Part shown: positions 42,813 through 52,270 of the stretch, in pieces | Layout of the letters: every line of letters starts with the position of its first letter | Numbering within the stretch: position 1 is the stretch's first letter | Assembly (NCBI RefSeq): GCF_000733295.1 | Contig: NZ_JPMI01000004.1 | Coordinates: forward strand, 40,086-104,085 | From: Archangium violaceum Cb vi76 | GTDB lineage: Bacteria > Myxococcota > Myxococcia > Myxococcales > Myxococcaceae | DNA length: 64,000 nucleotides | Reading direction: 5' to 3' | The notes under the pieces: generated by a model | What the model was told of the DNA's origin: nothing | The model's input: only the letters and a program-made list of their open reading frames with translations | The model's database searches: none | Position numbers and translations under genes: made by a program

Positions 42813-43337
42813 TCAGATGGTGTCGAGATCGATGTCGCAGCCGATCTTCTCGCCGAGCGTCACCAACTCCTCACGCATCTTGCGGACGCTCGTGCCCGCT
42901 GGAAGGGTGACCACGCCCTCGAGCACGAAGAGTGGCGTCCCCGCGAAGGGCGCCGATTCGATCCGCGTCGCCAGCTCCTCGACATTGACGGAGTGCTGGC
43001 GCAGGAGCGCTGTCACTCGGGCGGCGATGCCAGGCTGATCGTTGCTGTAGACCTTGAGCCGGTAGGGAACGCCGCCGGGAGCACGGGTGGTGGCGGTGTC
43101 CGCCTCATACATCTCGAGGCGGAGCCCCATCCGGGTACCGTCGCCCTCGAGCTTGCGCCGGAGCGAGGTGAGCGACTCGGGGGAGCCCTCGATGAGGGCC
43201 AGCAGGGCGAAGTGGCCGCGCAGATTGACCATGCGACTGTCGGCGAGGCTGGCGCCGACGTCATACACATGCTGGGTGAGATCGGCGACGAGCCCGGGGC
43301 GATCGGGACCGACCGCGGTGACGATGAGCTGAGGCAT
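42813..43337 (-). CDS. GcvR-like protein with two ACT domains
   Basis: 174 aa. The first ACT domain is IVTAVGPDRPGLVADLTQHV, and the second is YRLKVYSNDQPGIAARVTAL, followed by SVNVEELATRIESAP. This is the layout of the glycine cleavage system regulator GcvR and of related ACT-ACT proteins. It probably binds an amino acid and modulates a partner protein, since it has no DNA-binding or catalytic domain. The start at 43337 gives MPQLIVTAVG; longer frames upstream do not fit. Stand-alone gene. Confidence 0.85.
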   Translation of the reverse strand: MPQLIVTAVGPDRPGLVADLTQHVYDVGASLADSRMVNLRGHFALLALIEGSPESLTSLRRKLEGDGTRMGLRLEMYEADTATTRAPGGVPYRLKVYSNDQPGIAARVTALLRQHSVNVEELATRIESAPFAGTPLFVLEGVVTLPAGTSVRKMREELVTLGEKIGCDIDLDTI

Positions 43338-43432
43338 GGCCGGGACCATAACAGCCCGGCTCGGGGCGCGAACGCGCATTCCGCGCGACGTGGGCTCGTC
43401 GACAGTCTTGCACGCGGAGCGGCCATCCCGCC

Positions 43433-43924
43433 TCAGGCGCGCCAGGCCTTCTCGAGCGCCGCGATGTCGAGCTTGACCATCTTCATGACCGCGTCGGAGA
43501 CCCGCTTCGACCGGGCCGGGTCCTTGTCGCGCATCATCTCGTCCATGCTCGCGGGGACGATCTGCCACCTCAGACCGAACCGGTCGATGAGCCAGCCGCA
43601 GGCCTGCGCCTTGCCGCCTCCTTCCAGCAAGGCGTTCCAATAGCGGTCCAGCTCGGCCTGATCGTCGCACTGCACGACGATGGAGATGGCGTCATTGAAC
43701 TCGTGATGGGGCCCGGCGGTGATCGCCTGGAAGCGCTGGCCCAGGAGCGTGAAGTCCACGACCTTCACGGAGCCTGGCGGACCGCTCGGCGAGTCGCTGA
43801 GCAGTGGCGTCACCTGGTCGACGCGCGAGTCCGGGAAGATGGAAGCGTAGAACCTCGCCGCCTCCTCCGCTTCCTTCGCATACCAGAGGTGCGTGAAAAT
43901 CTTCGACTTGCCCTTCGACGCCAT
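43433..43924 (-). CDS. VOC/PhnB-like (3-demethylubiquinone-9 methyltransferase-type) protein
   Basis: 163 aa. It has the PhnB-like glyoxalase fold: THLWYAKEAEEAARFYASIF, PDSRVDQVTP, FTLLGQRFQAITAGPHHEFN and CGWLIDRFGLRWQIVPASMD. The family often lacks the full metal site and its enzyme activity is unclear. A C-terminal helix ends the protein (VMKMVKLDIAALEKAWRA). The ATG at 43924 is chosen because the family begins just before SKIFTHLWY. Stand-alone gene. Confidence 0.88.
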   Translation of the reverse strand: MASKGKSKIFTHLWYAKEAEEAARFYASIFPDSRVDQVTPLLSDSPSGPPGSVKVVDFTLLGQRFQAITAGPHHEFNDAISIVVQCDDQAELDRYWNALLEGGGKAQACGWLIDRFGLRWQIVPASMDEMMRDKDPARSKRVSDAVMKMVKLDIAALEKAWRA

Positions 43925-44267
43925 GGCCGTGCCTCCTTCGGGGTACCTCTCGCTATCAGCGAGCATCTCTTGCCGTGAGCGCAGCGGCATGGGCGAGTCC
44001 CCAGGACGTCTGGCAACCGACAATCGCCCGGGCCTGATGAACGGACGCGTCGTCCTCGAGGGCGGACGGGCTGCCTCCCTGAAACCAGACTCATGATGAA
44101 TCGCCTTTCCGCGCGACAGGTGGGCAACCGCCATGCCCCCTCCGGAGGCCGGTCTGGGTGGGTCCACCCCTGACGGGCCGTGGTTGCCGTGCATCAGTTG
44201 TGGCACCACGACCGCGTCCGGCATGTGCGAGGGTGAGCCTGCCCCCGGCGTCACCGGGGCAAGCCCA
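43925..44267. other. Intergenic region without a supported gene
   Basis: 343 bp between the PhnB-like gene and the amidohydrolase gene. Open frames here are short and have no recognisable sequence. Only a promoter for the PhnB-like gene is expected, on the minus strand near 43930-43990. Confidence 0.4.
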
Positions 44268-45596
44268 TCATGGAGAACCCGGAGGCGTGAGCTTCCCCTG
44301 GGCGGGGAGGTCGTTGAGGACGACCTCTCCCCCCTTCATGACGAAGCGCACGCGCTGAAGCTCCGTGACGTCGCCCAGTGGGTCTCCAGAGACGGCGATG
44401 AGGTCGCCGTACCGGCCCTTCTCCAGCGAGCCGACATGCTCCTGGAGGCCGAGCAGCTCCGCGGCCCGCGAGGTGGCCGCCCGGATGGCCTCGAGGGGCG
44501 GGAGTCCGGCACGCTGGAGCGCGGCGATCTCCAGCGCGTTGCGTCCCTGGTCCCGAGGGGTGCTCGCATCGAAGCCGGTGGCGATCTTCACTCCCAACGC
44601 GTGGGCCTGCTTCACCACCCCCCGAGCGGTCTGGAGCTTCGACTGGAGGCGGCTCCGCGCTCCGTCGTTGGGCGCCTGCTCCACGAGGGCCTCCAGGATG
44701 CCAACCGTCGGCACGAGCCAGGCCTTCTTCTTCTTGAGCAACTCGAGCGCGGGGCGATCCGCTTCATGCCCGTGCTCGATGGAGTCCGCACCGGCCTCCA
44801 GTGCGTTGCGGATGCCCTCGCTCGAGGTGGCGTGGACGGCGACCTTGCGGCCGGCCTTGTGCGCCTCGTCGATGATGACGCGAAGCTCCTCGAGGGTGAG
44901 GGTGGGGCGGTGCCAGTCGGCGTAGACCTTGAGGAGGTCCGCGCCCTGGCCGAGCTGCTCCCGCGCGGCGCGGCGTGCTTCCTCGACACCGCTGATCATC
45001 TGCGCGCCCGTGGGGAAGTCCTTCAGGTCGGGGGAGATTCCGAAGGGGTGGTAGCTGCCCACGGCGGCGATGCCCCGGGTCGCCACCAGCATGCGGGGAC
45101 CCTCGACGAGCCCCTGGCGGATGGCGTTGCGCAGGTCCACGTCCGCGTAGCCGGTCCCCTCGTTCTCCACGTCACGCACGGTGGTGAATCCGGCACGCAG
45201 CGTGGCCCGGGCGTTGGCCGCGCCTTCCAGGGTACGGAAGGCCTGGGACTTGGTGAGCAGGTCCTTCTCGTACGCATTGCCGGTGGGCGAATCGGACCAG
45301 CGCGCCATCAGGTGGGTGTGGCTGTCGATCAATCCGGGAAGCACCGTGGCGCCGCCGAGGTCGACGAGCTCCGCTCCGGCGGGCACGGGGATACCCGGGC
45401 CCACCGCGGAGATGCGGCCCTTCTCGATGAGGATGACGGGATTCGAGACATACGCGCCCCCCTGCACGTCGAGCATCCGCGCGGCTCGGACGACGACGAG
45501 CCTGGGCGGAGTGCTCGGAGCACCCTGCTGGGCGCTCGCGCTCGCGCCCAGGACGAGCGCGAGCAGTGACGACAACCTGGTGACGATGGAACGCAC
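44268..45596 (-). CDS. Exported metal-dependent amidohydrolase (M38 group)
   Basis: About 442 aa. A signal peptide (VTRLSSLLALVLGASASAQQ) leads into the composite amidohydrolase fold. The metal motifs are PGLIDSHTHLMARW, the Lys region ADLLKVYADWHRP, VAVHATSSEG, DSIEHGHEAD and IATGFDASTPRDQG, where Asp in GFDAS is the last ligand. The arrangement is like imidazolonepropionase-related dipeptidases and prolidases. It is probably periplasmic and hydrolyses a peptide or cyclic amide. The start is a GTG at 45596 behind GCAGGAGGGGTC, rather than the ATG at 45644. Confidence 0.88.
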   Translation of the reverse strand: MRSIVTRLSSLLALVLGASASAQQGAPSTPPRLVVVRAARMLDVQGGAYVSNPVILIEKGRISAVGPGIPVPAGAELVDLGGATVLPGLIDSHTHLMARWSDSPTGNAYEKDLLTKSQAFRTLEGAANARATLRAGFTTVRDVENEGTGYADVDLRNAIRQGLVEGPRMLVATRGIAAVGSYHPFGISPDLKDFPTGAQMISGVEEARRAAREQLGQGADLLKVYADWHRPTLTLEELRVIIDEAHKAGRKVAVHATSSEGIRNALEAGADSIEHGHEADRPALELLKKKKAWLVPTVGILEALVEQAPNDGARSRLQSKLQTARGVVKQAHALGVKIATGFDASTPRDQGRNALEIAALQRAGLPPLEAIRAATSRAAELLGLQEHVGSLEKGRYGDLIAVSGDPLGDVTELQRVRFVMKGGEVVLNDLPAQGKLTPPGSP

Positions 45597-45671
45597 GACC
45601 CCTCCTGCATCCGGTGGATTCGAAAGGGGCGCAGCGTACGTCAAGCGTCGCGAGCTTTCAGTCAGCTGAAG

Positions 45672-46286
<615 letters not shown>

Positions 46287-46287
46287 G

Positions 46288-46465
46288 AGCCCGCAACCAT
46301 CTCGCGGACCCGCCGGCCGACCCGGTACCCGAAGCTGCCCGTGCGCACGTAGGAGATGCTCGTGGTCTCGTGCAACTCCGTGAAGGGCGCCGCCGAGGGG
46401 CCGGCCTCGCACTTGTAGGCCACGATCGTGAGCTGGCCCGTCTTCAGGATTGTCTGTACGGCCAT
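46288..46465 (-). pseudogene. AraC-family regulator, N-terminal remnant
   Basis: About 59 codons from the ATG at 46465 resemble the start of AraC-type regulators with a cupin sensor: [20 protein letters not shown], then [20 protein letters not shown] and EMVAG. The family continues with the rest of the cupin and two HTH motifs, which are absent. After 46288 the sequence switches to an unrelated coding stretch in another frame. Confidence 0.65.
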
Positions 46466-46613
46466 CCGAAACGATGCTACCCGGTGAGCCGGGGCCGAAC
46501 CTGGACAGTCTTGCTGTTGCGCCAGGGGCCGGTTCACGTGACGGAGTCTCGAGCGGTGCGATGCCCGGAGCGCCCGGGCGGGTGCCGCGGGCCGAGCTTC
46601 AGAGGTATTCACG

Positions 46614-47615
46614 GTGAGTGTTTCACGACGAAGGCAGTCCCGGCTCGCCAGGTATGTGGCGGCCCTGCTCCTGATGTCGGCTCGCATGGCGCATGCGCAA
46701 CCCACGCCGGAGGAGCCCCGTGCCGCCCCGACGCAGGCGCCGGACGACGCAAGGGCCAGCGGTCCCGGTGGAGCCCAGCTTCCCTTCCTCCCGGAGGAGC
46801 CGGGCGACAGGCTGAGACCCGGGCTCTTCCTCGGTGACGAGTTCCGCTATGGGAACATGATGCTCCCCCTGCGAGTGCTCTCCGACCTCGCCGCCATTCC
46901 GGCGGGCATGGCGCTCTGGGAGCCTCACGACTGGGGCGCCTTCTCCCTGGTGACGTTGGCGACGGGCGCGTTGATGCTCCCGCTCGACCATCCGCTCGAT
47001 GCGCACCTCCAGAACGCCATCCACCGTGCGCTCGGGCCGGAGCACTTCAAGATCTGGACGCCGGTGGGGGACGCGATCATCCACACGGCGCTCTGGGCCC
47101 CGCTGGTGGGTCTTCTCGCCTGGGGTCTGGCGAATGACGATCGAGGGCCCGTGCAGCTGTTTTCGCTGACCGTGGAAGCCTTCGCGGTGACGCAGGCCTT
47201 CCATCTCACCTTCAAGCTGCTGCTGGGCCGCGAGGGTCCGATGGATGGCCAGGGGCTCGGCCGCATCTTCGGCCCCTCCAGGTCGCTCGACCTCTTTCCG
47301 GCCGGAACGCCCTCGGGGCACGTGTCCAGCCTCTACGCGATGATGGGCGTGGCGACGGCCTGGCTGGACAACATGCCGCTGACGCTGGCGCTGCATGCCT
47401 TCGGGCTGCTCTTCGCGGCCACCATCGTCATGGACGACTACCACTTCCTCTCCGATGTCATCTGGGGCGGAGCCATGGGGTACGCCATCGGCCAATGGGT
47501 GGTGAAGCACCGCGCCTCGAGGGGTGGGGTGTCGGCGAAGGGTGGACCCTTGTTCATGGTGATGCCGATGGTGACGCCTCAGGGTGGGGGCGTGTCGGCC
47601 GGCTTCCGCTTCTGA
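46614..47615 (+). CDS. Membrane-associated PAP2-family phosphatase
   Basis: 333 aa with an N-terminal export signal (YVAALLLMSARMAHAQ). The PAP2 acid phosphatase motifs are present though divergent: KLLLGREGPMDG (motif 1), LFPAGTPSGHVSSLYAMMGV (motif 2, PSGH) and MDDYHFLSDVIWGGAMGYAI (motif 3). Several membrane segments lie in between, e.g. LIHTALWAPLVGLLAWGLAN-like stretches near 130-170. It should dephosphorylate a lipid such as undecaprenyl or phosphatidate. The start is a GTG at 46614. It lies 24 bp before the DUF3943 gene and is probably cotranscribed. Confidence 0.85.
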   Translation: MSVSRRRQSRLARYVAALLLMSARMAHAQPTPEEPRAAPTQAPDDARASGPGGAQLPFLPEEPGDRLRPGLFLGDEFRYGNMMLPLRVLSDLAAIPAGMALWEPHDWGAFSLVTLATGALMLPLDHPLDAHLQNAIHRALGPEHFKIWTPVGDAIIHTALWAPLVGLLAWGLANDDRGPVQLFSLTVEAFAVTQAFHLTFKLLLGREGPMDGQGLGRIFGPSRSLDLFPAGTPSGHVSSLYAMMGVATAWLDNMPLTLALHAFGLLFAATIVMDDYHFLSDVIWGGAMGYAIGQWVVKHRASRGGVSAKGGPLFMVMPMVTPQGGGVSAGFRF

Positions 47616-47639
47616 GAAGCCTTTTGGAGTGGGAGGGAC

Positions 47640-49139
47640 ATGTTGTTCGCTTTGATTCTCATCGCTGTCGCTACATCGCCAGTCTCGTTCGACGCGCCGA
47701 CAGCAGCGGACATCGCGGTTTCCTTATCGAGCTCGTCGCAGGTGCCGCCGGGAGCGGTCTCTTCCGTGAACACGGATGCTCCCGTCGATACATCGGCCCC
47801 CCGGAAGACCGTTGCCAGCTATCTGATTCCTTCCGTTGAAGTCCTCGCGATCTACGGCGGATTCGTCGCGTTCAACAGGCTCGCCTTTCATGACGAGGAG
47901 TGGACGCACGTCACGCCAGGCTCCATTCGCGACAATCTCGACGGCCCCTGGGTCATCGACGACGACAACTTCGAGATCAACCAGCTCGGACATCCCTACC
48001 AGGGGTCCCTGTACTTCTCGGCCGCTCGGTCGAGCGGACTTTCGTTCTGGGAGTCCTTCCTGTACGTGGCCGCTGGCAGTCTGCTCTGGGAAGTGGGAGG
48101 AGAAGCGGAGCCGCCCTCCCTCAACGATCAGATCACCACGAGCTTCGCCGGAGCTCTCTTTGGCGAAGCCTTGTTCCGGGTATGGAACGACCTGATCGGG
48201 CATGGAGGTGAGAAGAACAGCATCCTGCGCCACATCGCCGCGGCGCCGTTGTCCCCAGTCGCGAGCTTCAACTACTACGTGTTCAAGCAGCGCGCCCGGT
48301 TGGCCGAGTCCAATCTCTTCTATCGAACATGGATCGGATCGAGCTACGGCGGCAGCATCCGCGACCAGACCGGTGAGCGCACGGAGCTCCTCGGCTTTGG
48401 TCAGCAGCTCAGCCTGGGCGTCAGTCTGACCCAGGGCTTTCCGGGAACGTCCGGCGACCTCGACTACGGCCCGTTCGATTATTACGACCTGCGATTCGAG
48501 CTCTCCCTGCCGAGGACCCCCTACATCGGGTTCTTCCTGCGTGGGCTGCTGTTCGGAAAGGCCTTTCAACCCAAACCCTGGGCGCATGGCCTCATCGGCG
48601 TTTTTGGAAGCTACGACTACAGCACGCTCCCTCTCTTGAGGGTCTCGACCAGTGCGGTGGGGCCGGGGCTGGCGATGGACGTGGACATGGGCGCGGGAGT
48701 GACGCTTCAGGGCACGGTGTTGGCGGCTCCCATCTTCTTCGGGGGAGCAGGCGCCATCACGGCCACGAGCGGAGAGCGGGACTTCCGCGCCGGAGGCGGT
48801 GCGCAGGGCCTTCTCGAGCTGCGATTGCTGCTCCGGGACTCGGGTTCCATCAACGCCGGTGCCCGGAACTACTTCATTCGAGGGTTCACAGGTGAGCCCG
48901 GAACGGAGCTCATCTCGTATGGCTGGGTCGGAAGCGAATTGCGAATCGTCGGCGGCCACGTCCTGGGCGTGGAAGTCCAATGGTCGACTCGCGCCGCATC
49001 GGACCCGAACCTGGGAAGCCTCAGCCACGGCGGCTCGCTGTTCCGCCTGTACTACGGCTTCGTGAGTGACGCATTTTCAGGCGCGGCGAGCAGTCACGGC
49101 GGCGGACTTCGTCAGGTTTCCCGGCCGCGGCTCGAGTGA
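47640..49139 (+). CDS. DUF3943 outer-membrane protein
   Basis: 499 aa with a signal peptide (MLFALILIAVATSPVSFDAP). The DUF3943 region is at about 80-180: DNFEINQLGHPYQGSLYFSA, LYVAAGSLLWEVGGEAEPPS and DQITTSFAGALFGEALFRVW. The rest has alternating strands ending in aromatic residues, consistent with an outer-membrane barrel (LFRLYYGFVSDAF). Function is unknown; the family often lies beside PAP2-type phosphatases, as here. A good ribosome site (GGGAGGGA) precedes the ATG. Confidence 0.85.
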   Translation: MLFALILIAVATSPVSFDAPTAADIAVSLSSSSQVPPGAVSSVNTDAPVDTSAPRKTVASYLIPSVEVLAIYGGFVAFNRLAFHDEEWTHVTPGSIRDNLDGPWVIDDDNFEINQLGHPYQGSLYFSAARSSGLSFWESFLYVAAGSLLWEVGGEAEPPSLNDQITTSFAGALFGEALFRVWNDLIGHGGEKNSILRHIAAAPLSPVASFNYYVFKQRARLAESNLFYRTWIGSSYGGSIRDQTGERTELLGFGQQLSLGVSLTQGFPGTSGDLDYGPFDYYDLRFELSLPRTPYIGFFLRGLLFGKAFQPKPWAHGLIGVFGSYDYSTLPLLRVSTSAVGPGLAMDVDMGAGVTLQGTVLAAPIFFGGAGAITATSGERDFRAGGGAQGLLELRLLLRDSGSINAGARNYFIRGFTGEPGTELISYGWVGSELRIVGGHVLGVEVQWSTRAASDPNLGSLSHGGSLFRLYYGFVSDAFSGAASSHGGGLRQVSRPRLE

Positions 49140-50054
49140 CTACGGGCCGCTGGCGGGAACCGTCTCCGGCGGGCGCGCCATCACCTCGGGGGTGGGCGCC
49201 TTCGCGGGCTCGAACAGCGTGAGGTCCGCCACCAGCGGGTAGTGGTCGGACGCATTCACACGCAGCACCTCGCTGCTCTTCGGCGTGAAGTGCTCACACG
49301 CCAGCACGTAGTCGATGCGCAGGCCGGAGATGAGCGGCAGCGGATAGGTGATGGCGGGCCCCTTCCCCCGCAGGTCGAACGCGTCCGCCAGCGCGTGCCT
49401 GAAGAGCCGCAGCGAGCCCGCGTCGGGCGTGTCATTCATGTCGCCCATCAGCAGCTTGGGCCGGGGATCCGCCGCCATCAGCCGCATGATGGCCGCGCTC
49501 TGGCGCACGCGGATGCCACCGGTGAAGGGACGCTGGGTGAGGTGGGTGACGTAGACGCTCACGTCCTGCCCGTTCACCTTCATGAGGGCGCGGGCCACGG
49601 TGCGCGGCTCGGTGCCTGGCAACACCGGCAGCGGGTGCTGCTCCACGGACTCCAGCGGGTAGCGAGACAGGAGTGCCACGCCGTAGTCCCCGCCGAAGAG
49701 CCGGGTGGTGCGGAAGTGCGCGTAATACTTCAGGCCCGTGAGCCGGGCCAGCTCGGCGGGTTGGTGCAGCCCGCGGGCACGCCACGAGCCGACATCCACT
49801 TCCTGGAGCGCGACGATGTCGGGCGAGGCGGAGCGGATGACCTCGGCCACCTTGTCCAGACCGCGAATGGCCGATTGGATGTTGAAGGTCATCACCCGCA
49901 GGTCGCCCCCGGTCCGCGTGGACACGAGGTCCGCCAGGGCCCCGGAGTCCGAGAGCGTCTCCGGCGACGGGTCAGCGCGCAGGGATGACGAGGAGGAGGC
50001 ACACGCAACCGAAGTCGCGAGGAACAGGCCGGCGAGAAGTCGGTCGATTCGCAT
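49140..50054 (-). CDS. EEP-family lipoprotein (endonuclease/exonuclease/phosphatase)
   Basis: 304 aa from the ATG at 50054, which gives a lipoprotein signal (MRIDRLLAGLFLATSVACAS, Cys18). EEP motifs: RVMTFNIQSAIRG with the Asn, DIVALQEVDVGSW with the metal Glu, VYVTHLTQRPF, PKLLMGDMNDTPDAG, and NASDHYPLVADL with the final Asp-His. It is an exported DNase-I-like metal-dependent phosphodiesterase. It is divergent from the DUF1963 remnant. It belongs to the same superfamily as the EEP protein at 37755 but is otherwise not close. Confidence 0.88.
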   Translation of the reverse strand: MRIDRLLAGLFLATSVACASSSSSLRADPSPETLSDSGALADLVSTRTGGDLRVMTFNIQSAIRGLDKVAEVIRSASPDIVALQEVDVGSWRARGLHQPAELARLTGLKYYAHFRTTRLFGGDYGVALLSRYPLESVEQHPLPVLPGTEPRTVARALMKVNGQDVSVYVTHLTQRPFTGGIRVRQSAAIMRLMAADPRPKLLMGDMNDTPDAGSLRLFRHALADAFDLRGKGPAITYPLPLISGLRIDYVLACEHFTPKSSEVLRVNASDHYPLVADLTLFEPAKAPTPEVMARPPETVPASGP

Positions 50055-50177
50055 GTAGGGCTCGAAGGATGCCAGCAATCCGCGCCACCGTCTTTCCGCC
50101 TCCCCCCTCGGGGGCAGACCGGAGGGCAGCCAGGCAGTGATGGTCCCCAGGAGCAGTGACGCGATAAGACGCGGGCG

Positions 50178-50480
50178 ATGAGACCGTCCCTCGAGCTGCC
50201 CGCTGAACTGCGCCAGTTGCTTCGCTCGCGGTCCGCGGAACTCCTGGCCGACGTCGAGCGCTTCCTCGCCGATGCACCAAGGAGATGCACGTACATCCGG
50301 TCGGAACGTGTTGCCCGTGCGGCGCTCCGCCGTTCCTGGTTGGGCCACCTGCTCGTAGGCGACGCCGCGAAACCGGTGCTCGCGCCCGTCGATAGCAAGT
50401 TTGGCGGCGTTCCGTACGTCGAGGAGGCGGACCTCGCGGAGAACCGGCTCGACCGTGCCGTCGTGACGCGCGCTTTCTGA
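50178..50480 (+). pseudogene. DUF1963 (YwqG-like) N-terminal remnant
   Basis: 100 codons. The first 80 fit the start of DUF1963 proteins (LSRSWLGHLLVG-like stretch, then LAPVDSKFGGVPYVEEADL), which continue for another 150-200 residues. After EEAD the sequence turns into a short unrelated run (ENRLDRAVVTRAF) and stops. It lies about 50 bp before the HipA operators, so the loss may go with insertion of that module. Confidence 0.6.
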
Positions 50481-50531
50481 CGGGGGCAGGCCCCTCGCTC
50501 GAACTGCGCAAAACACCTCCAATGGGCTGAA

Positions 50532-50551
50532 TAATCCGGTCCACCGGATTA
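50532..50551. promoter_or_regulatory. HipB-type operator 1
   Basis: TAATCCGG-TCCA-CCGGATTA is a perfect palindrome. Read as ATCC-N8-GGAT it has the architecture of the E. coli HipB operator TATCC-N8-GGATA. Its centre is 42 bp (four helical turns) from operator 2. Confidence 0.75.
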
Positions 50552-50575
50552 AAAAGCGCCGGTGGCGCGATTTAG

Positions 50576-50591
50576 ATCCGTTATAAAGGAT
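50576..50591. promoter_or_regulatory. HipB-type operator 2, overlapping the hipA ribosome site
   Basis: ATCC-GTTATAAA-GGAT has exactly eight bases between the half-sites, as in operator 1. The spacer contains TATAAA and the right half overlaps the AAAGGA before the hipA ATG, so bound HipB would cover the promoter or start region. Confidence 0.7.
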
Positions 50592-50594
50592 TAT

Positions 50595-51881
50595 ATGGAG
50601 CTCCATCTCCAGGCGCTGATCGACGGGTCGTGGCAGCGGGCAGCGCTGCTCGAGTTCCCTACGGTCAGGGAGGGCCGGCGCGGAGGATGCACCTTCGAGT
50701 ACGAGCACGAGTACCTGATTCGGTGGATCGCCGACCCGCCGCCGCTTGCGGCGGTCAGTCTCAATCTACCGGTCGAGTTCGGCCCCAAGGTCTGGCGCCG
50801 TTGGCCGGCGTTCCTCGATGACCTGCGACCGATGGGGAGTGCCCGTGGCTGGTGGCTGCGGCGACTGGGCCTCGCTGATGAGGCGGCGAGTGACTTCGAA
50901 ATCCTGCGGAGTGGCACGATTGCGCCGGTCGGCAATCTTCGAATCGAGGAGTCGGTTCCCGCGAAGAAGGAACCTCCCAAGCGGTTCCCTCGCCAGGTCG
51001 TCATCGACCGCGAGTACGCCTTCATCGAGTACGCCGCCAATGCCGGCGTGCAGGTCGGAGGCGCGACAGGTGCCGGCGGCGATTCGCCGAAGGTCCTGCT
51101 CCGCTGCGACGCCGCGGAGCAGGTGTGGATCGACGTCTGGCAGGATGACCCCGCCTGTCCAGATCGGCATTACCTCGTCAAGTTCGCGCGCAGCCGCAAC
51201 GAACGCGACCGGAACATCCTTCGGTCGGAGTACGTGTATTACAAAGCGCTCGCGGAACTCGGAGTCGAAACCATTCCGCAAGACGGGCTCGCGCTTCACG
51301 AAGGCCCCTCGGGCCCGAGCCTCTGGCTTCCCCGCTTTGACGTCGCGCGCCGAGACGGCCGCGAAATCCGGTACGGACTCGAGTCCCTCTACTCGCTGCT
51401 CAAGGCTGAGCCAGGCTCTTTCCAGAAGCATCAAGCGGCATTGCGTGCACTGAAAGACGTCATTCCCGCGACGGTCTGGCCGGCGGTGCGCCTCGAGTAC
51501 CTGAAGCGCGACCTGCTGAATCTGGTGTTCGGCAACTCGGACAACCACTGCAGGAACATCGCCGTGCTCAAGACGGACAGTATTGTCCGCCTCGCGCCCA
51601 TCTTCGACTTCGCGCCGATGAGGATGGACCTCGAAGGAATCACCCGCACCACGACGTGGGAAGGGTACGAAGCCGGCGGAGATGTCGACTGGGATGGGCT
51701 CCTTCGAAGCTTCGGCCCGGCTGAAACGTCGTTGCGCGAGGGTCTCCACGACCTCGCTTCGCGCCTTCGCAATCTCTTCGAGCTCCTCGCGGACCTCGGG
51801 CTGCCGGATGAAACGCTGAATTTCGCGGGGCTCGACTTCCGCGGCACCGAGAAGCGCCTCCGCACGTGGGGTCTCCTATGA
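50595..51881 (+). CDS. hipA: HipA-family kinase toxin
   Basis: 428 aa. The Gly-rich nucleotide loop is VGGATGAGGDSPKVLLR, the lysine is in HYLVKFARS, the catalytic Asp is D316 in NLVFGNSDNHCRNIAVL and the metal Asp is D338 in IFDFAPM. These are the key residues of HipA, which in E. coli phosphorylates glutamyl-tRNA synthetase and causes persistence. The start at 50595 follows AAAGGA at a good distance; an upstream in-frame ATG at 50562 is not preferred. The gene precedes its antitoxin, the reverse of E. coli hipBA, and overlaps it by ATGA. Base composition is a little lower in GC than the flanking genes. Confidence 0.9.
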   Translation: MELHLQALIDGSWQRAALLEFPTVREGRRGGCTFEYEHEYLIRWIADPPPLAAVSLNLPVEFGPKVWRRWPAFLDDLRPMGSARGWWLRRLGLADEAASDFEILRSGTIAPVGNLRIEESVPAKKEPPKRFPRQVVIDREYAFIEYAANAGVQVGGATGAGGDSPKVLLRCDAAEQVWIDVWQDDPACPDRHYLVKFARSRNERDRNILRSEYVYYKALAELGVETIPQDGLALHEGPSGPSLWLPRFDVARRDGREIRYGLESLYSLLKAEPGSFQKHQAALRALKDVIPATVWPAVRLEYLKRDLLNLVFGNSDNHCRNIAVLKTDSIVRLAPIFDFAPMRMDLEGITRTTTWEGYEAGGDVDWDGLLRSFGPAETSLREGLHDLASRLRNLFELLADLGLPDETLNFAGLDFRGTEKRLRTWGLL

Positions 51882-52270
51882 AGCGCGCCGACGTCGCCCG
51901 GTTGACTGCGCTCGAACGCAAGGCGCTGCTGGAAGAGCTCGCCGCCATGGTCGCCACCGGAGAGTTCGGCCTCGGAGACGCCTCGCGCATCCTCCGCAGC
52001 ACGATGCTGGGGATGGACCGGAAGACCTTCGCAAAAGCCGTGAGGCTCTCCACCAGCGTCGTAGCGACGCTCGAGGACGACCCGAACGCGAACCCGACGC
52101 TCGAAACGCTCAACAAGGTCTTCGCGCCGTTCGGCGGAAAGGTCGTGTTGTCGTTTCCCCGCCTCGAAGAGCCACCGCCGCCCGACGATGCAGAGAGGCA
52201 GCGGCGAGAGATGCTCCGTGCCGCGCTCGCGAAGAGCAGGCGGCAGAGGCGGCGCTCGACAGAGTCGTAA
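51878..52270 (+). CDS. hipB: HipB-like XRE-type HTH antitoxin
   Basis: 130 aa. The start ATG (51878) overlaps the hipA stop. A helix-turn-helix of the XRE type is at about 45-80 (TMLGMDRKTFAKAVRLSTSV, then ATLEDDPNANPTLETLNKVF). A strand PFGGKVVLSFPRL follows, like the HipB beta-lid. The basic C-terminal tail (RRQRRRSTES) is disordered. Together with HipA it should form the toxin-antitoxin complex and repress the operon at the two ATCC-N8-GGAT sites upstream of hipA. Confidence 0.83.
   Translation: MKRADVARLTALERKALLEELAAMVATGEFGLGDASRILRSTMLGMDRKTFAKAVRLSTSVVATLEDDPNANPTLETLNKVFAPFGGKVVLSFPRLEEPPPPDDAERQRREMLRAALAKSRRQRRRSTES

Noticed and set aside
50507..50587. Exact promoter boxes for hipAB
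   Set aside because: Several TA-rich hexamers are possible, but none forms a convincing pair, so only the operators are claimed.
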